Shown here in pieces: positions 6,436-14,668 of a stretch of 20,797 nt of DNA. Numbering within the stretch: position 1 is the stretch's first letter; each line of letters opens with the position of its first letter. Location of the stretch: the NCBI GenBank assembly GCA_964463375.1, contig CAYXBQ010000042.1, positions 1-20,797 of the forward strand, written 5' to 3'. A program made the translations under genes and the position numbers. The stretch comes from UMGS1696 sp964463375. Its GTDB lineage: Bacteria > Bacillota > Clostridia > Oscillospirales > CAG-272. Below the pieces are notes generated by a model. The model was given only the letters and a program-made list of their open reading frames with translations, ran no database searches and was not told where the DNA came from.

Positions 6436-9195
6436 CTATCCTCGTTTTTTCCGCTGGGAGAGCTGTTTCCACCCCTCCCACACCGCCAGCAGCACCAGCG
6501 CCGGGACGAGGGAGAGAAAGTAGCCATACCAGACCAACGGCTCCCACAGCAGGCAAAGCACCAGCATGCCGAGGGTCAGCAGCGCATACAGTCCGTACGC
6601 CACATGGAATCGGCACCGGAAGAAGGAGCCACGCTGTCCCACCGCACCGGAGAACAGCAGCTGGGTCAGCAGGATCGAGGCCAGCAGGATCCCGTTTTTC
6701 GGCATGGACAACAGGCCGCATACCAGTGGCAGGCAGCCCTCCAAAAGCCCCCACAGCAGCCCCAGTCCCACCAGAGCCGCAAAGGTACGCTTACCGTGGG
6801 GCAGACACAGCTGCGCCGCCGGGATGGTCAGCGGCTTCTCCGGCACCCGGACAAACGCCAGCACCAGCACCGCCACAAAGTCGATGATCAGCCCGATAAA
6901 GAGCAATGCCGCCGGGGATGGCAGAGAATACCGGAACAGCACGGAGCACAGCAGCAGCACCATCCGAGAAAACTGAGACACGCTGAGATACACCGCCGCA
7001 CACCACATATGGTACAGCGCACGCCGGCTCTGGAACATGGCCTCCACCACCTCCGCAAAGCCGCCGCTGCCACCGGTGGGATACACGGTCATATCCGCTT
7101 TGGCCTTCAAGGGCTGGGGCAGAGGCCGATGGGCAGCATTTCCCGCCGCTACCGCCGCCGCTGCATCTCCCACCGTCAACAGCCGGGCATCCAATACGTT
7201 TCGCACCACCGTTGCCGTGTGTGCCGCCCTTGTACGCCGCTTTCCGCCTGCACCGGTCGTAGACTCTGTCTTGGGTACAAAGGGGGCCAGCAGGGCTTGC
7301 AGGCGGTCGTGGCGGATCTGGGAATGGTCTACATTGCGTGCCAGTGTGGTGGTCTGCACCGGCGGCACCTCCAGGATGGCACAGCCCTTCTCCGGCAGCT
7401 TTTCCCCCGGCGCTCCCGTCAGCACCACCGTATGGGGATCGAACAGACCGATCTCTCTGCCGTAGTACAGATCCCGCTCCGGTTCACTGGACAGCAGCAG
7501 CAGCGATACCCCCGCCTCCCGCAGCTGTGCCGCCGCCTCCTTGACTCCGGCACCCGCCGGTTCTGCGATGGCACAAAAGCCTACAAATGTCATATTGGAT
7601 TGGAGCAGAGACAGCCGGTTCAGGGTCGTGTAGGGGGAGGTGCGCTTGGCACAGGCGATGACACGAGCGCCGCTGATGGTCAGCCGTGCCGCCTCGGTGA
7701 AGATCTTTTTCCGGCTCTCCCCGTCCAGTGGCACATCCTTGCCGTTCTCCCCCATCCACTGGGTACAGCACAGCATCACCCGCTGGATGTCCCCGGAGAC
7801 CACGGCATACACTTCCCCGCCCGCCTCCTGCACCAGCACCGTGTCCAGTCCACCAGCGATACCGGTACCGCCGTCCACGTGATCCAGTGTGGTGAAGCTG
7901 TAATCCAGGGGCTTACCGGCACGCTGGGTGTAGCTGTCTGCCGCCTGATGCAGCATGGTGTACTTCTCCGGCATGGCCGTGATCGCACTGCCGGACAGGG
8001 CCGTGTGGAGCTGACTGCCGCCTACCGTAGCCAGCTGATACCGCAGGAGCCGTGCCAGTGCCGGCAGTGTATCCCCGCCCGCTCTTTCGGCTACCACATA
8101 GCGATCCCCCGTGAACCAGCCCACCAGCGTCATTTCGCCGGATTTCACCAGCTGGATGTCCGAGAGCACGATGCGGCGTATCCCGGCGATCCGTTCCAGG
8201 GAGGTGGAATCTCCGATCACCGCACCGCCTACAGCACTGTCACCGCTTGCCTTTCGCCGCTTCTGCCGCCCGGTATCCTGCACCGCTATGGCGATGATGA
8301 TATAGGCAATGGCGGTCAGATATTCGCTCATAGAGGCCACCGCCAGCACCATGGAGGACAAAAAGGTCTCCGTGAAGCCGTGCCCCAAAAACAGTGCCAG
8401 CGCCGTGATGAGCAGCACACAAGCCAGCATGACCAATGCGCTGATCCGACACCAGCCCGTCAGTCGTTCCATGAGGGGCAGCTTTTCCCCCGCCGTCATG
8501 CGGATCCCGCCCTGCTTCCGGACGATCAGGGTATCCTCGCCCGTGGCCGTGACCACCATCCGGGCCTGTCCCCACAGCACGGTAGACCCGGCGTAGAGCA
8601 GGTTAGAGCGATATTCGGCGGGGATGGCACTGCCTGCCTCCTCCGTGCGGATCACCGTTTCGAATTTCTGCACCGTGTCCCGGTTGGCTGTGATGCCCCG
8701 TTCGGACACCGCCAGCTCGTCTCCCGCCACGATCCGTCCGTCCGCAGGCACCATGTCGCCGCCTTCTAAAAACACGATGTCGCCCACCACCAGCTCCTCC
8801 GCTGACAATAGGAGCATCCTGCTGTCCCGCAGTACGGAGCAGGTGGGGATGCCGATGGAGGCGTTGTCCTCTAAGATCCGCTTGGCCTTACAGTAGGTCA
8901 CCGTCCGCAGCAGTGCCCCCAGGATCAGGATCCCCACGATGGCCAGTGCCGACCGGCTCTCCTCAAAGATGGCGGCAAAGATAGCAGTGACCGCCAGCAG
9001 CAGTGTCGCCAGGTCGGACAGGCAAGCCACAATGGTCTCCTTGACAGAGGTACGATGGATGTACCAGACCCGGTTGGGACTGCCCCGTCGTCTGCGAATG
9101 ACCGCCTCTTTGGTGGACAGACCGGTGTACATATCCGTTTTCAGCTCGGAGAGGACAGCGGATGCCTCCCGCAGATGCCAGTCATTTTTTTCCAT
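6436..9195 (-). CDS. P2-type cation ATPase homologue with degenerate catalytic motifs (pseudoenzyme candidate)
   Basis: A 919-residue protein with the complete P2-type ATPase layout: an N-terminal cation-ATPase domain (GLSTKEAVIRRRRGSPN), M1-M2 near 56-100, an actuator domain 110-245, M3-M4 near 250-305, a cytoplasmic P/N region 306-729 and six C-terminal helices 730-907. The catalytic motifs are changed. The phosphorylation motif DKTGT is D346-IQLV; TGES is TANR at 169-172; TGD is SSE near 569-571; GDGVND is GDAAAA at 676-681; PEGL is SEYL at 290-293. Flanking residues still align (for example MTLVGWF, and ADMTVYPTGGSGGFAEVVEAM). There is no frameshift or internal stop. A pump needs these residues, so I infer loss of ATP-driven transport with retained structure, perhaps as a regulator or scaffold. 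A weak site (GTAGGTTGAT) precedes the ATG. Confidence 0.85.
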   Translation of the reverse strand: MEKNDWHLREASAVLSELKTDMYTGLSTKEAVIRRRRGSPNRVWYIHRTSVKETIVACLSDLATLLLAVTAIFAAIFEESRSALAIVGILILGALLRTVTYCKAKRILEDNASIGIPTCSVLRDSRMLLLSAEELVVGDIVFLEGGDMVPADGRIVAGDELAVSERGITANRDTVQKFETVIRTEEAGSAIPAEYRSNLLYAGSTVLWGQARMVVTATGEDTLIVRKQGGIRMTAGEKLPLMERLTGWCRISALVMLACVLLITALALFLGHGFTETFLSSMVLAVASMSEYLTAIAYIIIAIAVQDTGRQKRRKASGDSAVGGAVIGDSTSLERIAGIRRIVLSDIQLVKSGEMTLVGWFTGDRYVVAERAGGDTLPALARLLRYQLATVGGSQLHTALSGSAITAMPEKYTMLHQAADSYTQRAGKPLDYSFTTLDHVDGGTGIAGGLDTVLVQEAGGEVYAVVSGDIQRVMLCCTQWMGENGKDVPLDGESRKKIFTEAARLTISGARVIACAKRTSPYTTLNRLSLLQSNMTFVGFCAIAEPAGAGVKEAAAQLREAGVSLLLLSSEPERDLYYGREIGLFDPHTVVLTGAPGEKLPEKGCAILEVPPVQTTTLARNVDHSQIRHDRLQALLAPFVPKTESTTGAGGKRRTRAAHTATVVRNVLDARLLTVGDAAAAVAAGNAAHRPLPQPLKAKADMTVYPTGGSGGFAEVVEAMFQSRRALYHMWCAAVYLSVSQFSRMVLLLCSVLFRYSLPSPAALLFIGLIIDFVAVLVLAFVRVPEKPLTIPAAQLCLPHGKRTFAALVGLGLLWGLLEGCLPLVCGLLSMPKNGILLASILLTQLLFSGAVGQRGSFFRCRFHVAYGLYALLTLGMLVLCLLWEPLVWYGYFLSLVPALVLLAVWEGWKQLSQRKKRG

Positions 9196-9381
9196 ATCAA
9201 CCTACGATTTTGTAATATACTTTAATCCGCTTTTCCAATATGATCCCAATCGATCTCGGCATCGGAGAGAAAGCCACTTTTTTCCGCTTCTGCGATCCGG
9301 GCAGCCTCAGCCGGCGTCACACGGGTATAATCCGGATCCCAGGCACGAACCAATTTTTTGATGAAGTCAACGCTGATCAGC

Positions 9382-9417
9382 CGAGTTAACGTTGTTAACG
9401 AGTTAACGTTGTTAACG
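9382..9417. repeat. Tandem duplication of a 17-bp unit with four GTTAAC palindromes
   Basis: The unit CGAGTTAACGTTGTTAA occurs twice without interruption (9382-9398 and 9399-9415), followed by CG. It places four GTTAAC palindromes at 9385, 9394, 9402 and 9411. Because 17 is not a multiple of three, gain or loss of a unit shifts any reading frame through it. Confidence 0.95.
9392..9409. promoter_or_regulatory. Rex-box-like site within the palindrome cluster
   Basis: TTGTTAA-CGAG-TTAACGT matches 12 of the 14 fixed positions of the clostridial Rex operator (TTGTTAA, four bases, TTAACAA), including the exact GTTAA-N4-TTAAC core. Rex senses the NADH/NAD ratio. The site is about 200 bases upstream of the P-type ATPase-like gene. 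It arises within a tandem repeat, so a chance match is quite possible. Confidence 0.25.
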
Positions 9418-9420
9418 CGA

Positions 9421-9451
9421 GAAAACGAGTTTTCAACCTTGAACGGCGTTC
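9421..9451. repeat. Chain of abutting short palindromes
   Basis: Three inverted repeats follow each other with slight overlap: GAAAAC-GA-GTTTTC (9421-9434), TTCAA-CC-TTGAA (9432-9443) and GAACG-G-CGTTC (9441-9451). Together with the GTTAAC cluster to the left they make about 67 bases of nearly continuous dyad symmetry in an otherwise AT-rich gap. Function unknown; operator array, palindromic repeat element or replication/recombination scar are options. Confidence 0.6.
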
Positions 9452-9526
9452 ACTTGATTCATAAGCGAATATCTGCTCGTCTTTTGGTAGCATTTCCAAT
9501 TGTTGCCTCTTCTCTCCCATATATCC

Positions 9527-11806
9527 TTACAGCGAGACCAATGTGATCCCGTTTTCTCCTGCATCCACAACGATGGTTTTCACGCTGCCCTTTTTGGCGA
9601 TGATCTCCCCGGCGATCTTGTCCTCGATCTCCTTTTGGATGAACCGGCGCATATTCCGGGCTCCGTAGGTCTCCGAATAGGATTTTTCAGCCACATAGCG
9701 CACCGCCCCATCCCGGAAGGTCAGGGTAATGCCCTTTTTCGCCAGCGCACCGGCCAGGTCGGAGAGCATGATCTGGGCAATGCCCATGAAGTTTTCCTTG
9801 GAGAGATGGTGGAAGGTGATGACCTCGTCCACCCGGTTGAGAAATTCCGGTCGGAGGAATTCGCCCAGTGCCTTCGTGGTTTTGTCTGCCAGCACCGCAT
9901 CTGCCGACATGGTAAAGCCGGCCGAGGCATTTTTCGTGTGGGAACCGGCGTTGGTAGTCATGACGATCACTGCATTGGAGAAATCCACCTGCTTGCCGTG
10001 GGAATCCGTGATGATCCCGTCGTCTAAGATCTGCAAAAGGATGTTCATCACGTCCGGGTGCGCCTTCTCGATCTCGTCAAAAAGGATCACCGAGTAGGGT
10101 CTGCGGCGTACCTTTTCGGTGAGCTGCCCCGCATCGTCGTAGCCCACGTAGCCGGGGGCCGAGCCAATGATCCGGGATACCGAATATTTCTCCATGAATT
10201 CGCTCATGTCCACACGGATCAGTGCATCCGGCGTGGAGAACAGATCCTCTGCCAGCACCTTCACCAGCTCCGTCTTCCCCACACCGGTGGGTCCGGCAAA
10301 GATGAAGGACACCGGCTTGCGCTTGTAGGACACACCGGCCCGGTTCCGGCGAATGGCACGGGCTACCGCTTCCACCGCTTCGTCCTGTCCCACGATCCGC
10401 TGCTTCAGCCGTTCATCCAGCTGCGCCAGCCGGGTGTATTCGCTTTCCGTGATGGTGGAGGCAGGCACGCCCGTCCAGATCTCGATCACGTCTGCCAGAT
10501 CCGCTTCGGTCATCTCGATGGCGTCACACTGGGGTGCCAGCTCCGTGAGCCGTTCGTCGATGCGGTACTGCTCTGCCTTCAGGTCTGCCAGTGCCTTGTA
10601 CCGTTCCTCCAGAGCAGCCTCGTCGTTTTCCTTGGCTTCTGCCGCTTCCAGCTCCCCTTGCTTCTTCTCCACGAACACCTTTCTCTCCTGGAGCATCTGC
10701 TGTTCGGTCAGGGCGGCGGAGTGGACGGAGATGTGGGAGGCCGCTTCGTCGATCAGGTCGATGGCCTTATCCGGCAGATACCGATCGGTGATGTAGCGTT
10801 CGCTGAGGGTGGCCGCCGCTTCCAGTACCCCGTCGGGGATGTGGATGTGGTGGTATGTTTCGTAATATTCCTTGATGCCCCGCAGGATCTCCACGGTGTC
10901 GGCAATAGAGGGCTCGTTCACGATCACCGGCTGGAAACGGCGTTCCAGTGCGGAATCCTTTTCGATATACTTCCGGTACTCGGTCATGGTGGTAGCACCG
11001 ATCACCTGGATCTCCCCACGGGACAGAGCCGGCTTTAGGATGTTGGCGGCATTCATACTGCCCTCGGCATCCCCTACGCCTACCAGATTGTGTACCTCGT
11101 CGATGACTAAGATCACGTTCCCCTTGGCCTTCACATCGTTCAGCAGTCCCAGCACACGGGATTCAAACTGCCCCCGGAACTGGGTACCGGCCACCAGTGC
11201 GGTCAGATCCACCAGATGCACCGAGCAGCTCCGCAGCCGATAGGGCACGTTCCCCTGGGCGATCCGCAGTGCCAGGGCTTCGGCGATGGCGGTCTTGCCC
11301 ACGCCGGGTTCACCGATGAGACAGGGGTTGTTCTTCTGCCGACGGCACAGGATCTGCACCACCCGCTCCAGCTCTCTGTCTCTGCCCACCACCCGGTCGA
11401 TCTGTCCGGCAGCGGCCTTTTCGGTCAGGTTGGTGGTGTACTGGTTTAGGAATTTGGGTTCCTTGTCTTCGCTCTTGCCGGGACGCTTCCGACGGGATTC
11501 TTTAGCCTCACCGCCGTTTTGTTCCCCCTGCTTCATGAGCTTTTCAAAGTTGAGGAAGGGCGTGCGGGTCTGGGGATCTTCCCCTTCTCCCTCTCCTACG
11601 CTGTCGGCAAAGGCTTCCATTTCGCTGTTGAGCTGCTCGATGGCATCGTCATCCAGCCCGGTCTGGGAAAGCATATCGTCCAGCGGCTTGATCCCCAGCT
11701 CCTTTGCACATTTCAGGCACAGACCTTCGCTTTTGGTCTCGCCGTTTTCCATTCTGGTCAAAAATACTACCGCCACCCGCTTGTGGCATCTGGAACACAT
11801 GGTCAT
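9527..11806 (-). CDS. clpE: ClpE-type AAA+ unfoldase with N-terminal zinc finger
   Basis: A 759-residue Clp/Hsp100 ATPase. It starts with a four-cysteine zinc finger (C4, C7, C30, C33), as in ClpE, in place of the ClpN repeats of ClpC, then a charged linker (about 70-120). AAA module 1 has Walker A GEPGVGKT at 165-172 and Walker B VILVIDE at 231-237; a middle coiled coil spans about 365-420; module 2 has GPTGVGKT at 505-512 and VILFDE at 573-578. An AGF tripeptide at 629-631 sits where ClpP-docking loops occur (VGF in ClpC). It would unfold proteins for ClpP during stress. No CtsR-type operator is seen upstream, and it follows cvpA by only 38 bases. GGAGAG precedes the ATG. Confidence 0.88.
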   Translation of the reverse strand: MTMCSRCHKRVAVVFLTRMENGETKSEGLCLKCAKELGIKPLDDMLSQTGLDDDAIEQLNSEMEAFADSVGEGEGEDPQTRTPFLNFEKLMKQGEQNGGEAKESRRKRPGKSEDKEPKFLNQYTTNLTEKAAAGQIDRVVGRDRELERVVQILCRRQKNNPCLIGEPGVGKTAIAEALALRIAQGNVPYRLRSCSVHLVDLTALVAGTQFRGQFESRVLGLLNDVKAKGNVILVIDEVHNLVGVGDAEGSMNAANILKPALSRGEIQVIGATTMTEYRKYIEKDSALERRFQPVIVNEPSIADTVEILRGIKEYYETYHHIHIPDGVLEAAATLSERYITDRYLPDKAIDLIDEAASHISVHSAALTEQQMLQERKVFVEKKQGELEAAEAKENDEAALEERYKALADLKAEQYRIDERLTELAPQCDAIEMTEADLADVIEIWTGVPASTITESEYTRLAQLDERLKQRIVGQDEAVEAVARAIRRNRAGVSYKRKPVSFIFAGPTGVGKTELVKVLAEDLFSTPDALIRVDMSEFMEKYSVSRIIGSAPGYVGYDDAGQLTEKVRRRPYSVILFDEIEKAHPDVMNILLQILDDGIITDSHGKQVDFSNAVIVMTTNAGSHTKNASAGFTMSADAVLADKTTKALGEFLRPEFLNRVDEVITFHHLSKENFMGIAQIMLSDLAGALAKKGITLTFRDGAVRYVAEKSYSETYGARNMRRFIQKEIEDKIAGEIIAKKGSVKTIVVDAGENGITLVSL

Positions 11807-11844
11807 GAATGTATCTCTCCGTTATATGGTCTGAAGTTGCGTTT

Positions 11845-12573
11845 TCACGATAGGACACCGGTCAGGATGGTCAGCAGATCCTGGCTTAGGATCCACTTGC
11901 ACAGCACACTGTTCTGCACCGCCGCCGGTCCGAACAAGGTGGGGTCGATGGGGCCCAGTGCCTCCACTAAGCTGCCGCCGATGATGGCAATGACACAGGC
12001 GAAAAATGCCGCCTCGATGCACCCGAACACCAGCCCGGCAAAGTGGTTGGCCTCCGACAGCACCGGCAAATGGAAAAGCATATCCCCGAACCAGGCCACC
12101 AGCGACAGCGCCACATATACCCCCAAAAACAGGATGGCAAAGGCGACGGCAGAGGCGACCATGGTGGCACAGGGGTCTGCGATCTGGGCAGAATAATCGG
12201 CGATGATCCCTTCGTCTGCCTGGGTGATCTCGGCGATCTTGGCAGAAAAGCTGGGGATGTCGATACCGTATCGGGTCAGGATGGCGGTGTAGGCCTCCGG
12301 CAGGTCCTTGGCGATCCGGGACAGGTCGTAGGTCTGTGTCTCCAAATTCAGTGCCAGAGAACGCAGGGTCTCCGCGATCCCGTCGGCGATACGGTCAATG
12401 ATATAGTTTTCCTTGATGCTCTCCCGCACCACCGGCGTATAGGCCCAGGCAGCCAGCAGGGAGACGATCCCCTTGACCAGCCCCATCGCCGAGCGGATAA
12501 AGCCCTTTTTCACCCCGGACACGATGCACCATATGGCGCAGATCAGTATCAATCCATCCAGCAGTAGACTCAT
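11845..12573 (-). CDS. CvpA-family membrane protein
   Basis: A 242-residue protein with four hydrophobic segments: 1-20, about 28-46, 138-163 and 178-202. The start (LLDGLILICAIWCIVSGVKKGFIRS) and the later block with a glycine-rich helix pair match the CvpA/colicin V production family. The region between helices 2 and 3 (about 50-135) is longer than in E. coli CvpA and probably extracellular. The family's molecular role is unclear. The gene has AAAGGGG six bases before the ATG and lies between the DUF5711-like gene and clpE with short gaps, so all three are probably co-transcribed. Confidence 0.82.
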   Translation of the reverse strand: MSLLLDGLILICAIWCIVSGVKKGFIRSAMGLVKGIVSLLAAWAYTPVVRESIKENYIIDRIADGIAETLRSLALNLETQTYDLSRIAKDLPEAYTAILTRYGIDIPSFSAKIAEITQADEGIIADYSAQIADPCATMVASAVAFAILFLGVYVALSLVAWFGDMLFHLPVLSEANHFAGLVFGCIEAAFFACVIAIIGGSLVEALGPIDPTLFGPAAVQNSVLCKWILSQDLLTILTGVLS

Positions 12574-12590
12574 AATATCCCCTTTCTTAT

Positions 12591-13829
12591 TTAGGAAGCA
12601 CCATCGCTATCCGCTGTGAACACGGCAGGATACATACAGTCCTTGGTGCAGACCATGATCCCCCGGTCGTAGGTACAAATGCGCAGCACGTCGTCGTCAT
12701 CCAGCGGACAGGTGGCGTAGATCCCGCCCGGATCCATGGCAAGCACCGCATTGGGGGTCAGCACCGCACACAGCATATCGCCCGTGCCGATCACCACCCG
12801 CTGCATCCGCTCCCGGTACATTTGGGACAGCAGCACCTGTCCGGTACTGTCCAGCACCACCACCCGGTTCTCGCTGCCCAGCGCATTCTCTGCGCCCACC
12901 AGTGCCACATAGCCATCTGCCATATCCGCACTGACCAGCGTCATCCCGGACAGGGAATACCGGCCCAGCTGGCTCCCGTTGGCATCGAAGAACAGCACCG
13001 CACCGTCGCACAGCACCGTAAAGGAGCCGTCCGGATGGAAAGCGGTCTCCAGCGGCAGGAGCCCTCCGAAGGTGGTGGTGAGCAGCGGCTCCGCTTCTCC
13101 TACGGCACACAGGGACACCTCACAGCTGAAATCCGTCTCGCCGGGTATAGCCGAAACGATCGCCACCCGCTGCCCATCCTCCCGGATCGCTGCATCCATG
13201 ACGTAGTGGTCCTTGTAGATGGACATGGTGTGGTTCAGCGCCTCGTTGTACAGCTCCACCACATATTTGGTCTCATTGGAGCGGGTCACCAGTACATAGG
13301 CACCGCTGTCGCTCATATCGGCAGCCAGCAGCTTGAAATCCGTCTCCCGCTTGACCACACGGGTCAGGGTGTTGTAGATGGCGTAGTTCTTGCCACCTAA
13401 GTCGTACACCAGCACATATTTTCCCGACACAGACAGGCATGGACCGGAATAGTTCAGCGTATCCTCGGTCAGCACGATCCCGGCAGAATCATAAATGGTC
13501 AGCACATCGGTGCCAGCCACCGCCATACCGGTTTTGTAGGGCGAAAACTGCAGGGTCTCGTGTCGGGCATAGGAAACTGTGGCGGCCTCGCTGGTGTTAT
13601 TCTGCATATGCAGATCGAAGTCACGGGCTAAGTAGGTCAGGTTGTCGTAGGTGATGTACTCCCGCCCCACCGCCAGTATCAGCAGGCAGAACAGCACCAG
13701 CACCACGCCGACCACCGCCGCCATAGCACGATAGGCCGCCGACACCTTGGCATAGTATCGATTGGTCTGGGGCTTGATCCCGCCCGCTACCCGCAGCTTC
13801 CCGCCGGGGGATGGACTGTTTTTTGCCAC
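12591..13829 (-). CDS. DUF5711-like membrane-anchored beta-propeller protein
   Basis: A 412-residue protein with a basic cytoplasmic N-terminus, one transmembrane segment at about 37-54 (AVVGVVLVLFCLLILAV) and a large extracellular part rich in short beta strands. Repeating blocks such as GKYVLVYDLGGKNYAIYN, GAYVLVTRS and GYVALVGAENA suggest a beta-propeller of roughly six or seven blades. This fits the DUF5711 family common in Ruminococcaceae; function unknown. The start is GTG, with GGGAGG nine bases upstream. It lies upstream of cvpA and downstream of truA. Confidence 0.75.
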   Translation of the reverse strand: MAKNSPSPGGKLRVAGGIKPQTNRYYAKVSAAYRAMAAVVGVVLVLFCLLILAVGREYITYDNLTYLARDFDLHMQNNTSEAATVSYARHETLQFSPYKTGMAVAGTDVLTIYDSAGIVLTEDTLNYSGPCLSVSGKYVLVYDLGGKNYAIYNTLTRVVKRETDFKLLAADMSDSGAYVLVTRSNETKYVVELYNEALNHTMSIYKDHYVMDAAIREDGQRVAIVSAIPGETDFSCEVSLCAVGEAEPLLTTTFGGLLPLETAFHPDGSFTVLCDGAVLFFDANGSQLGRYSLSGMTLVSADMADGYVALVGAENALGSENRVVVLDSTGQVLLSQMYRERMQRVVIGTGDMLCAVLTPNAVLAMDPGGIYATCPLDDDDVLRICTYDRGIMVCTKDCMYPAVFTADSDGAS

Positions 13830-13870
13830 TGCTGTTCGCCTCCCTTCTTTTTTGATAGTTTAATTTCCGT

Positions 13871-14668
13871 TTATTCACACTGCCATACGATGCCGTATGT
13901 GGCGGGGTATTCCACTTCTTCCAAATACAGACCGCAGGCGGGGGCTGTTTTGCCGGCTTTTGTGCGGTCCTTGGCGGCAAGGATCGTTTCCAGCTCTGCC
14001 CCTGGGCGCATGGTCTTGCCAAATTCCCACAGGGTACCGGTGATGATGCGCACCATATTGTAGAGGAACCCGTCTGCCGATACCCGCAGTGCCAGGTCTC
14101 CCGCACCCGTTCTGGTCACGGTCAGGGACGTGATGGTGCGGGTGGCATCGGTGATCTTGGAGCCTGTTGCCATAAAGGACGTAAAATCGTGCCTCCCCAC
14201 CAGCACCTGCCCCACCGCCTGCATATGCGCTATCTTCGCCTCCGAAAAGGGCACGTAGGTCTCCCACACCCGGTCGGTGCAGAAGGGATCATGGAAGGGT
14301 CGGTCGCTCATGCGGTAGAGGTAGGTCTTGCCCACCACGCTGTACCGGGGATGAAAATCGTCCGGCACCGTGCATGCGCCTGTGACAGCCATATCGGTGG
14401 GCAGAAATCGCTTGGCGGCACGGTGAAATTTGCCCGGCGGGATGGACAGCCACATTTCGTCTGTCTTTTCCGCAGGCTCGATGGCGGCACAGAAGCCATG
14501 GGCGTGTACCCCCGCATCGGTACGGGAACAGCCGGTCACGGTGCAGGGAAAGCCCAGGGTGCGGGAAAAGGCCTCGGTGAGTGCCTCCTGCACCGAAAGC
14601 CCATTCTCCTGCTTCTGAAAACCACAGTAGCACTTGCCATCGTAGGCGATCCGCAAAAGCAGCTTCAT
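13871..14668 (-). CDS. truA: tRNA pseudouridine(38-40) synthase TruA
   Basis: A 265-residue TruA of normal length. The catalytic aspartate is D51 in CSRTDAGVHA, and other family blocks are visible: RIAYDGKCYCGFQKQ at the N-terminus, the FHPRYSVVGKTYLYR block, GRHDFTSFM and the FLYNMVRIITGTL motif near 205. It converts uridines 38-40 in the tRNA anticodon stem to pseudouridine. The ATG at 14668 overlaps the stop of the preceding small membrane-protein gene (ATGA), so it is translationally coupled. Linkage of truA to an ecfA1-ecfA2-ecfT cluster is common in Firmicutes. Confidence 0.95.
   Translation of the reverse strand: MKLLLRIAYDGKCYCGFQKQENGLSVQEALTEAFSRTLGFPCTVTGCSRTDAGVHAHGFCAAIEPAEKTDEMWLSIPPGKFHRAAKRFLPTDMAVTGACTVPDDFHPRYSVVGKTYLYRMSDRPFHDPFCTDRVWETYVPFSEAKIAHMQAVGQVLVGRHDFTSFMATGSKITDATRTITSLTVTRTGAGDLALRVSADGFLYNMVRIITGTLWEFGKTMRPGAELETILAAKDRTKAGKTAPACGLYLEEVEYPATYGIVWQCE

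Larger units (their letters stand above)
9222..9520 (-). pseudogene. Small disrupted gene (AWDPDYT...IDWD protein), frame broken at a 17-bp duplication
   Basis: The 3' part (from about 9380 to the TAA at 9222) encodes a host-like stretch containing KLVRAWDPDYTRVTP and ending DAEIDWDHIGKAD; it has no good start codon in frame (only a TTG at 9353 without a ribosome binding site). Similar short acidic proteins are, from memory, common in clostridia, but I do not know a function. A second frame opens with an ATG at 9520, right after the clpE stop, and runs 41 codons to a TAA at 9395. The two frames meet in two tandem copies of a 17-bp unit. Removing one copy would join them into one 93-residue reading frame. 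Codons in the upstream half are AT-rich and unlike the neighbours, so the true N-terminus may instead have been lost. Confidence 0.45.

Noticed and set aside
6355..8769. Very long open plus-strand frame (about 800 codons) opposite the P-type ATPase-like gene
   Set aside because: Its composition is dominated by Gln, His, Arg and Pro as expected for the antisense of a GC-rich gene, it has no ribosome binding site or recognisable domain, and the minus-strand frame has clear family similarity.
6436..9195. Calling the ATPase-like gene an ordinary pseudogene
   Set aside because: No internal stop or frameshift over 919 codons, and all structural parts are kept; only catalytic motifs differ.
9382..9417. 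CRISPR-like tandem repeat
   Set aside because: The 17-bp unit is directly repeated only twice without spacers, and no cas genes are present.
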